Assembly (NCBI GenBank): GCA_030630425.1
Contig: DAOVNB010000039.1
Span: 1 to 6,318, forward strand
Source of the DNA: an archaeon
Lineage (GTDB): Archaea; EX4484-52; B79-G9
Direction of reading: 5' to 3'
DNA length: 6,318 bases
Below the pieces are notes generated by a model. That model worked only from the letters and a program-made list of their open reading frames with translations, was not told the DNA's origin and did not search any database. The position numbers and the translations under genes are program-made. Position 1 is the first letter of the stretch. Every line of letters starts with the position of its first letter. This document shows positions 1-6,179 of the stretch, piece by piece.

Positions 1-173
1 CTGTTGGTTTTTGCTAATCGACCCATACGGAAAAAACTCCCGCACGGGAAACCGGAAAAATTCCGGTTTGCATCTTTTAAATGGTGCAAATATGATTTTT
101 GAATCTGTTAGGTTGACCTCGCGCTTGCGAGCGTCAAACACATCGCTTGAACGGATGTTTCCGTTCACGGAAG
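1..173 (-). other. Part of 16S-23S internal transcribed spacer with hairpins
   Basis: This stretch follows tRNA-Ala in the direction of transcription and should lead to a 23S gene outside the window; I see no 23S 5' sequence here. It holds three clear hairpins. Positions 148-167 have an 8-bp stem (TGAACGGA/TCCGTTCA) with a 4-nt loop. Positions 113-137 pair TTGAC/GTCAA and CTCGC/GCGAG around a 4-nt loop with one bulged base. Positions 49-69 have a 9-bp stem (AAACCGGAA/TTCCGGTTT) with a 3-nt loop. They probably help fold or process the spacer, and one strand may belong to the 23S processing stem, whose partner would lie beyond the window. No protein gene is credible here. Confidence 0.7.
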
Positions 174-249
174 TGGTGGACCCTGCGCGATTCGAACGCG
201 CGGCCTCTGCCTTGCAAGGGCAGCGATCTACCAACTGATCTAAGGGCCC
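174..249 (-). tRNA. tRNA-Ala (anticodon UGC), CCA encoded
   Basis: This is a complete 76-nt cloverleaf on the minus strand. The acceptor stem is GGGCCCT/AGGGTCC with one G-U pair. The D arm is GATC/GATC. The anticodon arm is CTGCC/GGCAG around CTTGCAA, giving anticodon TGC. The variable loop is AGGCC, and the T arm is GCGCG/CGCGC around TTCGAAT. The discriminator is A and the 3' CCA is encoded (174-176). A tRNA-Ala(UGC) between 16S and 23S is a common archaeal rRNA operon arrangement, so it is presumably co-transcribed with the rRNA and released by RNase P and a 3' nuclease. Confidence 0.97.
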
Positions 250-276
250 ATCCGGCACTGGCAGATCAAGTGATAC

Positions 277-319
277 GCAATAATAATGGTGAAAAATTGG
301 TGCTTCAAGTACAACTTCC
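277..319 (-). repeat. 3' arm of the 16S processing stem
   Basis: This spacer segment pairs with the leader at 1948-2013. The core is CTTCAAGTACAACTTCC at 303-319, the perfect reverse complement of 1948-1964 (17 bp). Beyond an 8-nt bulge, 288-294 (GGTGAAA) pairs with 1965-1971. Then 277-288 pairs with 2002-2013 (12 positions with one G-U; position 288 can serve only one of the two segments). The resulting helix brackets the 16S gene as expected for archaeal pre-16S excision by the tRNA-splicing endonuclease. Opposite-strand bulges around the 7-bp segment look BHB-like but are larger than the classic 3-nt bulges. Confidence 0.85.
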
Positions 320-326
320 ATAGTTT

Positions 327-344
327 GTATGGCATTTGCCATAC
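327..344 (-). repeat. Short hairpin just after the 16S 3' end
   Basis: GTATGGCA/TGCCATAC forms an inverted repeat with only two bases between the arms, a few bases past the 16S 3' end. On the RNA, one arm (ATGCCATA) could instead pair with TATGGCAT in the leader near 1868-1877, so a local hairpin and an extension of the processing stem would be alternatives. Confidence 0.5.
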
Positions 345-350
345 ATTCCG

Positions 351-1865
<1,515 letters not shown>

Positions 1866-2150
1866 TGATGCATGCCATAAGTCACTTAGTTTGTACTTAA
1901 GTCTTTTACTTATTGGTTATGCGCTAATATCTCAAAAGAGATTTAGCGGAAGTTGTACTTGAAGTTTCACCTTTTTCTGGCTTAAAATTCCTTTAAGCCA
2001 ACATCATTATTGCTGCAGTGCATAGCATACGCTCATCACAATACAAAACCAGTAAGTTTAACCAGCTTTTCAAAGCGTAAAAAGCGACTGCATCACAAGT
2101 CACTTTCAAAACGCGTCATTAAGAATTTCAGCGTTCAATCGTGAGTATAC
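1866..2150 (-). other. rRNA operon leader, structured and non-coding
   Basis: This region lies between the predicted transcription start (about 2145-2150) and the 16S 5' end. It holds the 5' arm of the processing stem and two hairpins. One hairpin, at 1922-1948, has 6 bp (CGCTAA/TTAGCG), a bulged base, 5 bp (ATCTC/GAGAT) and an AAAA loop. The other, at 1978-2000, has 9 bp (TGGCTTAAA/TTTAAGCCA) and a 5-nt loop, and sits between two segments of the processing stem. No start codon with a useful reading frame is seen. Confidence 0.75.
1948..2013 (-). repeat. 5' arm of the 16S processing stem
   Basis: GGAAGTTGTACTTGAAG at 1948-1964 is the perfect inverted copy of 303-319. The adjoining TTTCACC (1965-1971) pairs with 288-294, and 2002-2013 pairs with 277-288. 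Between the last two segments the leader strand loops out the 9-bp hairpin at 1978-2000. Together the arms close a helix of more than 30 bp around the 16S gene. Confidence 0.85.
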
Positions 2151-2167
2151 ATCTTTATCCGGCAAAG

Positions 2168-2183
2168 CTTTATATACTTTTCG
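2168..2183 (-). promoter_or_regulatory. rRNA operon promoter (BRE and TATA box)
   Basis: On the minus strand CGAAAA (2183-2178) directly precedes GTATATAAAG (2177-2168), a strong archaeal BRE/TATA pair bound by TFB and TBP. The usual 25-nt spacing puts the start near 2145-2150, about 285 nt upstream of the 16S gene. A 14-bp inverted repeat (ATTTG/CAAAT around TTTG, 2184-2197) abuts the BRE and may be an upstream element or chance. Confidence 0.85.
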
Positions 2184-2249
2184 ATTTGTTTGCAAATGTA
2201 TTCTAACTATTAATCAGTCTTTGGCATTTTGTTTGGCAGCGTATTGAAT

Positions 2250-2927
2250 TTACATCAAAGAGACAAGAAAAGGAGCGATGTTTTTGAATGCCCAGTAATT
2301 GAAAAGAATTGTTGTAATAAAAAAAGTTGCTGTATTGAATATGTCTGCTCTTAAGTGTAAAAATATCAAAGACATTATGGTTGCATATATAAGTGCGCAC
2401 AGTATTCCTAAAAACAGCAGGTTGAGTGATAAAAGATAAGGGGTTATAAGGGCAATTGCAATATATCCAAAGAGAGGGATTATTGCGGTGTCCATCTGTT
2501 GCCTTATCCTGTACACTGAGCCTACAAACGAGCTCACACACCCAACAGTAGCACCCACAATCCAACCGTAATGCATGGTTGAAAGGACTGTTACAAAAAG
2601 CACAAAGTCAAGACCCACAACAAAAGGAAAAAGTTCCTGTATTAGTTTTGATGCGGCAGCAGCAACAATAAACACGATGATAAAAACAAGAGACTTGACA
2701 TATGCTGTGAATATCAAAGATGTAATTGCTAAAAGAACAAGGGCGATTTTTATATTTTGTGTTTTTATGCTGTATTTTTTTGAGAGCCAATCTAATGGTT
2801 GGTTTATCTTTCGATAAGAGGCTATAAAGACTTCCCGTTTCTTTTTTCTTGGGATTGGATTCTTTTTTAACTGCTGTTTTTTTCTTTTTGGTTTTCCAAG
2901 TAAATATGAGATTATTTTGTTCATCAT
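2250..2927 (-). CDS. Multi-spanning membrane protein, unknown function (paralog A)
   Basis: This 225-aa protein matches no family I can name. The first 50 or so residues are strongly basic (KPKRKK, PRKKKR), suggesting a cytoplasmic N-terminus. Hydrophobic segments follow at about 59-76, 79-95, 99-119, 123-139, 149-165, 167-190 and 195-213, so six or seven membrane spans. It is clearly paralogous to the 209-aa protein just upstream. They share LFPFV.G.D...LF.TVLS...YG..VG..VG (from residue 99), a short cytoplasmic R....M element (140-145) and a C-terminal N..TF..T.L.FN.W.F. It starts 71 nt after the upstream gene and probably belongs to its transcription unit; no Shine-Dalgarno is seen before ATGATG. 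A weak TATA-like stretch near 2976-2985 could give a separate start. It ends about 70 nt before the rRNA promoter. Confidence 0.85.
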   Translation of the reverse strand: MMNKIISYLLGKPKRKKQQLKKNPIPRKKKREVFIASYRKINQPLDWLSKKYSIKTQNIKIALVLLAITSLIFTAYVKSLVFIIVFIVAAAASKLIQELFPFVVGLDFVLFVTVLSTMHYGWIVGATVGCVSSFVGSVYRIRQQMDTAIIPLFGYIAIALITPYLLSLNLLFLGILCALIYATIMSLIFLHLRADIFNTATFFITTILFNYWAFKNIAPFLVSLM

Positions 2928-2998
2928 AAAAATGCCGCAACAATAATTCTGTTGATTACTTTATGCCTAAGATGTTTTTTAAGCTTAAACTAATTTTT

Positions 2999-3628
2999 TC
3001 AAAGAAGCGCAAGAATTGCTACACCAAACGATGAAAAAAGCCACCAATTAAAAGCAAGATGTGTTGCTGCAAATGTTATGGCATTGATAATGCATTTTCG
3101 AATCATTCCAAAATAAACAGTTACAATAAGCAAATCATAAATGGCTGTGGCGATAAGGCCTAAAGTTACGATATTTAAAACAGGCATATAGGGCACAAAA
3201 AAGCCCACAGTACCCATTCCCAGATAAAATACAATTTTGTCTTCCATGCGCCTTGAATTTCGTATTATGGCTCCGAGAAAACCCGAACCAATACCTACAA
3301 TGAATCCTACAAGACTTCCATAAGCAACAGCACTTAAAACAGTCAGAAAAAGGCAAAGGTCAAAACCGGCAACAAAAGGAAACAGATTTTGTGAAAGTCT
3401 TGAAATCGCAGCAATTCCGATAAAAAGCGGTATTATAATAGCTGCCTTAGAATATGCCAGAAGAATAATAATCGCCAAAAACGCGAGTACATATGGCTGA
3501 TTCTTTTTAGTTATGATTTTTTTGATACGGTCTTTTTGGAAATACTGCTTTTTAGTGTTTGCTTTCAGGCAGGCAGTTGGTTTTTCCTTTTTTTCCTGCA
3601 CAAAAAGTTTCAAAAGTTTGTAAAACAT
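2999..3628 (-). CDS. Multi-spanning membrane protein, unknown function (paralog B)
   Basis: This 209-aa protein is related to the next gene along most of its length. A basic, lysine-rich N-terminus (residues 1-43) precedes hydrophobic segments at about 45-59, 61-77, 82-102, 104-121, 132-149, 151-173 and 180-203. The best conserved block is NLFPFVAGFD (81-90) followed by LFLTVLSAVAYG (93-104) and glycine-rich helices. The polar D90 within a membrane helix is kept in both copies, which hints at a substrate or partner contact, though this is inference. It starts 26 nt after the cutA stop, so co-transcription with cutA is likely. A weak purine stretch (AGGGGA) lies about 10 nt before the ATG. A small-molecule transporter or S-component-like protein is possible; I would not assign either. 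Confidence 0.87.
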   Translation of the reverse strand: MFYKLLKLFVQEKKEKPTACLKANTKKQYFQKDRIKKIITKKNQPYVLAFLAIIILLAYSKAAIIIPLFIGIAAISRLSQNLFPFVAGFDLCLFLTVLSAVAYGSLVGFIVGIGSGFLGAIIRNSRRMEDKIVFYLGMGTVGFFVPYMPVLNIVTLGLIATAIYDLLIVTVYFGMIRKCIINAITFAATHLAFNWWLFSSFGVAILALL

Positions 3629-3654
3629 ACAAAGTATTTTCCCCTGCGTATCTT

Positions 3655-3999
3655 TTAATCATTTGCTTCGTGTTCCGGCAGAACTTCCCGGTCAATCCAG
3701 TTGAAATAATGTAGCCCTCCGTCAGTTATGGGCAGCACAATAAATTCAGGAATATCATAAGAATGGACAACAAGAACTTCCCGTTTTAGTTTTTCCAAAA
3801 GGTATTTTTTGGTCTTAAAAAGCATTATAAATTCTGTTTCTTGTTTTATTTCGCCGCGACAATGGTAAGTGCTTTCAACATCACGGATTACATTAATGCA
3901 TGCCGCAAGCCTTTTTGTCAAAACAATATTTTTTATTCGTTTTACCTCTTCTTCAGAATTGAATGTAGTCATACACAGGAAATATTCTATATCCGCCAT
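3655..3999 (-). CDS. cutA: CutA-type divalent cation tolerance protein
   Basis: This 114-aa protein has the length and full motif series of the CutA1 family, small trimeric proteins with a ferredoxin-like fold related to PII. The signatures are TT at 11-12, the KRLAACINVI segment (29-38), VESTYHCRGEI (41-51), E56 and KT (62-63), and HSYDIPEFIVLPI (79-91) with YFNWI near the end. The family's usual HPYE is HSYD here, keeping the histidine but replacing Pro with Ser and Glu with Asp. In E. coli CutA1 this histidine, together with a cysteine, has been linked to copper binding; the overall role of the family remains unsettled. The ATG lies about 26 nt after the centre of a TATA box, so the mRNA is probably leaderless. 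It leads the unit with the two membrane paralogs. Confidence 0.95.
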   Translation of the reverse strand: MADIEYFLCMTTFNSEEEVKRIKNIVLTKRLAACINVIRDVESTYHCRGEIKQETEFIMLFKTKKYLLEKLKREVLVVHSYDIPEFIVLPITDGGLHYFNWIDREVLPEHEAND

Positions 4000-4009
4000 A
4001 CGGTAAATA

Positions 4010-4042
4010 ATGGCTGCAATGCTTTATATGCATTACAGCCAT
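4010..4042 (-). promoter_or_regulatory. cutA promoter with a dyad centred on the TATA box
   Basis: The TATA box reads CATATAAAG on the minus strand (4030-4022). Its centre is about 26 nt from the A of the cutA ATG, placing the start site at or next to the start codon. It is embedded in an inverted repeat: ATGGCTGCAATGC (4010-4022) and GCATTACAGCCAT (4030-4042) are reverse complements at 12 of 13 positions around a 7-bp TTTATAT spacer. A protein bound to this dyad would compete with TBP, so it could be a repressor operator; that role is inference. Confidence 0.75.
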
Positions 4043-4071
4043 AAAGGGAGCAACCATACAAAGAACTATGA

Positions 4072-4124
4072 TTTTCAATCGCCGGAAACTGCTGGCTCAA
4101 GCCAGCAGAGAGAGGCGTTGAAAA
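4072..4124. repeat. Long imperfect hairpin, possible structured RNA
   Basis: Written on the plus strand, TTTTCAA pairs with TTGAAAA, CGCC with GGCG (one bulged T), then a symmetric 5x5 internal loop (GGAAA/AGAGA) is capped by a 9-bp stem CTGCTGGCT/AGCCAGCAG with a tiny loop. All 53 nt are accounted for. It is non-coding and more GC-rich than its surroundings. If transcribed it would follow the 81-aa gene on the minus strand. It could be a 3' UTR structure, a small RNA or a miniature inverted-repeat element. Confidence 0.6.
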
Positions 4125-4127
4125 GCT

Positions 4128-4156
4128 TGAAACATAACCAAATTAACAATGTTTCA
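4128..4156 (-). repeat. Hairpin overlapping the stop codon of the 81-aa gene
   Basis: TGAAACAT/ATGTTTCA form an 8-bp stem around a 13-nt loop. On the minus strand the TGA that begins the stem is the stop codon of the upstream small gene. It lies 3 nt from the larger hairpin at 4072-4124. It may protect the mRNA end or assist termination; there is no long U-run directly after it. Confidence 0.5.
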
Positions 4157-4399
4157 TGATCTGGCATATTGCGCTAAAAAGTCTTTTGCATATCGTTCCT
4201 GCGCATAGGTGCCAAAAGCATAGGGAAATATGTTCGCAAGCTCTTCTATTCTTGCTCTTGCGCGCTTTTTCGCCTGGCACCACTTTATTTCATCAGACAC
4301 GCTTCCTTTTCTATAATCCTGCATGAATATTCCTTTTGTTGAAAGTCCCTGTTTCCTTAAATCGCTTTTTACCAAAGCCATCTCACACGCTATATCCAT
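4154..4399 (-). CDS. Small conserved-looking protein, 81 aa, unknown function
   Basis: I do not recognise this protein. It is 81 aa, soluble and basic, with a helical, charged middle (AKKRARARIEEL, 43-54) followed by FPYAFGTY (58-65) and a C-terminal helix (ERYAKDFLAQY). Two cysteines lie at 5 and 41. The gene is well supported: GGAGGAG (4411-4405) sits 5 nt before the ATG and is a strong match to the anti-Shine-Dalgarno of this 16S. That site begins 2 nt after the stop codon of the upstream 47-aa gene, so the two are almost certainly translated from one mRNA. Residues 50-60 (RIEELANIFPY) resemble residues 15-25 of the upstream protein. Confidence 0.85.
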   Translation of the reverse strand: MDIACEMALVKSDLRKQGLSTKGIFMQDYRKGSVSDEIKWCQAKKRARARIEELANIFPYAFGTYAQERYAKDFLAQYARS

Positions 4400-4404
4400 A
4401 ATAT

Positions 4405-4411
4405 CTCCTCC
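4405..4411 (-). promoter_or_regulatory. Shine-Dalgarno site of the 81-aa gene
   Basis: GGAGGAG on the minus strand, 5 nt before the start codon. It fixes the start at 4399 and shows that internal genes here use SD-led initiation, unlike the apparently leaderless cutA. Confidence 0.85.
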
Positions 4412-4413
4412 AT

Positions 4414-4557
4414 TTAACAGACAGCAGCTGTATTTCCATAGTTTGAAAGCTGTATCTGACCTTCATTTCTTGGGCTCGTCTTGTACGGGTATTGTTTTCT
4501 TAATTCTGCAATTCTTTGTTTCATTTTTTCCCGAACTGCATATTTGTGATAATTCAT
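4414..4557 (-). CDS. Very small protein, 47 aa, unknown function
   Basis: This short gene begins MNYHKYAVREKMKQR and ends GNTAAVC. I do not recognise the family. Its support is contextual. AAGGTGA (4570-4564), a match to the anti-Shine-Dalgarno, lies 6 nt before the ATG. A TATA box (4604-4613) sits about 50 nt upstream at the right distance for a leader of about 25 nt. The TAA stop is followed within 2 nt by the ribosome site of the 81-aa gene. The central part is a basic helix followed by RIAELRKQYPY (15-25), sharing RI.EL...(F/Y)PY with its neighbour. The two proteins may be distant paralogs or form a complex; both are inference. Confidence 0.8.
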   Translation of the reverse strand: MNYHKYAVREKMKQRIAELRKQYPYKTSPRNEGQIQLSNYGNTAAVC

Positions 4558-4563
4558 TTGAAG

Positions 4564-4570
4564 TCACCTT
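4564..4570 (-). promoter_or_regulatory. Shine-Dalgarno site of the 47-aa gene
   Basis: AAGGTGA on the minus strand, 6 nt before the ATG at 4557. The GGTGA part is complementary to UCACC in the 16S tail. It is the main evidence that this very short frame is translated. Confidence 0.7.
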
Positions 4571-4603
4571 GAATTTCTTGTAAACATGAAAGGAACTCGT
4601 GCG

Positions 4604-4613
4604 CTTTATAAGC
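4604..4613 (-). promoter_or_regulatory. TATA box of the two-gene small-protein unit
   Basis: GCTTATAAAG on the minus strand. A start 25-26 nt downstream, near 4582, would leave a short leader containing the Shine-Dalgarno of the 47-aa gene. The spacing fits an SD-led mRNA. Confidence 0.65.
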
Positions 4614-4665
4614 TTGCGGGATGGTTGCGTGCCGATAGAAGTGTTTCTGTGCCGTAAGAGTAAGA

Positions 4666-4673
4666 ATATAAAG
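4666..4673 (+). promoter_or_regulatory. TATA box of tRNA-Pro
   Basis: ATATAAAG on the plus strand has its centre about 30 nt from the first base of tRNA-Pro, so transcription should begin about 5 nt before the tRNA. A second TATA-like run (TTATAAAAA, 4679-4687) is too close to the gene to be the main box. Confidence 0.65.
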
Positions 4674-4699
4674 TTTACTTATAAAAACAATTATCTGTT

Positions 4700-4776
4700 G
4701 GGGCCTTGGGGTAGCTTGGTTATCCTTAGAGCTTTGGGAGCTTTGGACCCCGGTTCAAATCCGGGAGGCCCCACCA
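4700..4776 (+). tRNA. tRNA-Pro (anticodon UGG), CCA encoded
   Basis: This is a 77-nt cloverleaf. The acceptor is GGGGCCT/AGGCCCC. The D stem is GGGT/ATCC with one G-U. The anticodon arm is AGAGC/GCTTT (one G-U) around TTTGGGA, giving anticodon TGG with G37, as expected for proline tRNAs. The variable loop is GGAC, and the T arm is CCCGG/CCGGG around TTCAAAT. The discriminator is A and CCA is encoded (4774-4776). No intron is present. It is the only plus-strand gene in the window, transcribed divergently from the small-protein unit with their promoters about 60 bp apart. Confidence 0.97.
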
Positions 4777-4781
4777 CAAAC

Positions 4782-4786
4782 TTTTT
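4782..4786 (+). terminator. T-run terminator after tRNA-Pro
   Basis: Five consecutive T bases begin 6 nt after the tRNA CCA end. Archaeal RNA polymerase terminates at T-runs on the non-template strand. A small hairpin (TTGAGT/ACTCAA, 4796-4811) follows. Confidence 0.5.
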
Positions 4787-4828
4787 CTACGGGCTTTGAG
4801 TATCAACTCAAGAGGTATATTTTTAAGA

Positions 4829-4853
4829 AAGCGCGGGCGCTTCGGTTTTTTTT
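4829..4853 (+). terminator. Hairpin followed by an eight-T run
   Basis: AAGCGC/GCGCTT (4829-4842), then CGG, then eight T bases (4846-4853). It resembles an intrinsic terminator on the plus strand and probably backs up the shorter T-run after tRNA-Pro; no other plus-strand gene precedes it. Confidence 0.55.
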
Positions 4854-4938
4854 AATCATGTCATAGATTAAAATATCGTATGGGTGGATATTGTGTGTGT
4901 TATCTGTATGATACAAACAAAATAATCATTAAATCCTT

Positions 4939-4944
4939 AAAAAA
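4939..4944 (-). terminator. T-run terminator of the deacetylase-like gene group
   Basis: On the minus strand six T bases follow directly after the TGA stop of the 130-aa gene, a typical archaeal U-tract end for the transcript. Confidence 0.55.
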
Positions 4945-5337
4945 TCAGGTTTTATAGATAAAATTCAGCATTCCCGTTTTGGTCAATTCAATACGTTTTT
5001 TGTGATGGTCGGCGTATGTTGTTAGTTGTTCGTTAATTAAAGTCCATATACTATAAAGTTTTTCGTTCTTTTTTTGGAGTATTGTTTGTATTTCAGGTTC
5101 TTCAAGACCCTTCAATTGTTTCATTACCCAGTCATCTTCTAATTCATAACCCATAAAAAATCTTTCTATTTCTGAAGAAACACCAATTAAATCTGTAACA
5201 GAACATAATTCGGGAATATTATCATTTTCAAGATATATCGGTTTAGGGATTTTTTTTAGATCATATAATTTATCAACGAAACTATTATCGTCTATGGTGT
5301 GTGGTTTCAATGAATATTTTGATATTTGCTCTTCCAT
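4945..5337 (-). CDS. Protein of unknown function, 130 aa
   Basis: I do not recognise this protein. It is soluble and charged, with no membrane span or signal peptide. The N-terminal half is loop-rich with KIPKPIYLENDNIPEL (29-44). The middle is acidic (EIERFFMGYELEDDW, 56-70). The C-terminal half looks helical (78-120) and ends basic to hydrophobic (RIELTKTGMLNFIYK). It starts 19 nt after the stop codon of the PIG-L-like gene, with AAGGA about 12 nt before the ATG, so the two are probably co-transcribed. The coding sequence is noticeably AT-richer than the PIG-L-like gene, which may mean separate acquisition, though that is a visual impression only. Confidence 0.77.
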   Translation of the reverse strand: MEEQISKYSLKPHTIDDNSFVDKLYDLKKIPKPIYLENDNIPELCSVTDLIGVSSEIERFFMGYELEDDWVMKQLKGLEEPEIQTILQKKNEKLYSIWTLINEQLTTYADHHKKRIELTKTGMLNFIYKT

Positions 5338-5356
5338 AAAATAAACAATTCCTTTT

Positions 5357-6124
5357 TCAATCTAGTATCTCTGCATCTTTTCGTCCATGCGTTATTTTGG
5401 TGACATCAATAGCGCTAAGAAGGTTTGCCATTTTTTCAATGTCTTCGTCTGTGCCGTCAAAACCAAGAACCTCTGCGCGAAAAATCGCCCGGTCTTTTCG
5501 ATAAGTTCCATATATTTTTGCATAATATTCAGAAATAAGATTTGCGATTCCTGCAAAATCCGCTTCTCTTTCCTGAGATATGTGTTTCTTGATTGCTTGC
5601 AGTTTTTTCTCTGTCTGTTGGGTTACATCCATAAGAAAGACTTTTTTCGGCGTGTCTTTTCTTTTCTCATAGAAATCAGGCATAAGCCAGACACTATATT
5701 TTCCAGTTAAAACATTTGGTTTGTCTTGTAAAAGAACATCCATCACAATATCATGGCAGCCTTTATAGTCTTCATGCATATTGCTTCTCGAGGGCAGAAA
5801 CACAACATCAGGATTCTCAGTTTCTAAAAGTTCGCGTATTTTTTGCTTGGTTTTATCTTTTTGTTCGTCATCAAGCTTTGAAAGTGTTCCATCTTCTAGA
5901 TTAAATTGGTGGTGACCGGCAATTCCGACAAACTCGCGCTCATCTTGCCCCTCCTGTTTTCGGTATTCAATTATTTTTTCTTCAGGAATAAGCTCAGCAC
6001 CATGTCGCCCATCAGTCATATAGACATAACTGATTTTAGCGCCTTTCTCTTTCAGTTTCAGTATTGTGCCGCCCATGCCAATAATGGCATTGTTGTTGTG
6101 CGGCTGGAAGATTAGGATTTTCAT
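5357..6124 (-). CDS. PIG-L/LmbE-fold deacetylase-like protein with altered metal site
   Basis: This 255-aa protein has the length and order of landmarks of the PIG-L (LmbE) family, zinc-dependent N-acetylglucosamine and related de-N-acetylases. After the first strand (KILIFQPH) comes GMGGTI (16-21), then TDGRHGA (37-43), YRKQE (54-58) and HEDYKGCH (117-124), where H117 fits the late zinc-ligand histidine. The key N-terminal motif is changed: the family's PHPDDE is PHNNNA (8-13) here. The first histidine stays, but the catalytic and metal-binding aspartates are asparagines and the glutamate is alanine. H-x-D-H is also H-E-D-Y. The frame is intact, so this is not decay in progress. It may be a non-catalytic sugar-binding relative or use a different mechanism. 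It is followed by the 130-aa gene. Confidence 0.88.
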   Translation of the reverse strand: MKILIFQPHNNNAIIGMGGTILKLKEKGAKISYVYMTDGRHGAELIPEEKIIEYRKQEGQDEREFVGIAGHHQFNLEDGTLSKLDDEQKDKTKQKIRELLETENPDVVFLPSRSNMHEDYKGCHDIVMDVLLQDKPNVLTGKYSVWLMPDFYEKRKDTPKKVFLMDVTQQTEKKLQAIKKHISQEREADFAGIANLISEYYAKIYGTYRKDRAIFRAEVLGFDGTDEDIEKMANLLSAIDVTKITHGRKDAEILD

Positions 6125-6140
6125 AAAATCACGATGTTTT

Positions 6141-6173
6141 CAGGAGCCCACATTTTCGGTTTTCGGGCTTCTG
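6141..6173. repeat. Intergenic hairpin upstream of the PIG-L-like gene
   Basis: CAGGAGCCC (6141-6149) and GGGCTTCTG (6165-6173) pair over 9 positions (one G-U on the plus-strand RNA, A-C on the minus) around a 15-nt loop, in the 55-nt gap between the partial gene and the PIG-L-like gene. On the plus strand it is followed by AATTTTT. Its role is unknown. Confidence 0.4.
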
Positions 6174-6179
6174 GAATTT

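Noticed and set aside
11..238. Plus-strand open frame of 75 codons at the window start
   Set aside because: It runs antisense through the spacer hairpins and into tRNA-Ala, with no ribosome site and no protein-like composition.
2608..2943. 111-codon minus-strand frame beginning just before the 225-aa gene
   Set aside because: It is a different reading frame of the same DNA, rich in Lys and Cys and lacking the paralogy seen in the real frame.
4072..4124. H/ACA guide RNA
   Set aside because: The 5x5 internal loop suggested a pseudouridylation pocket, but the upper stem lacks a K-turn or K-loop and no ACA/ATA lies at the usual 14-16 nt spacing from the pocket.
4323..4583. Plus-strand open frame of 86 codons
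   Set aside because: It lies opposite the two small genes, which have Shine-Dalgarno sites and tight coupling; this frame has neither.
4599..4799. Plus-strand open frame of 66 codons
   Set aside because: It reads straight through tRNA-Pro and its promoter and has no independent support.
5387..6115. Three plus-strand open frames opposite the PIG-L-like gene
   Set aside because: They are antisense shadows of a coding region with clear family motifs.
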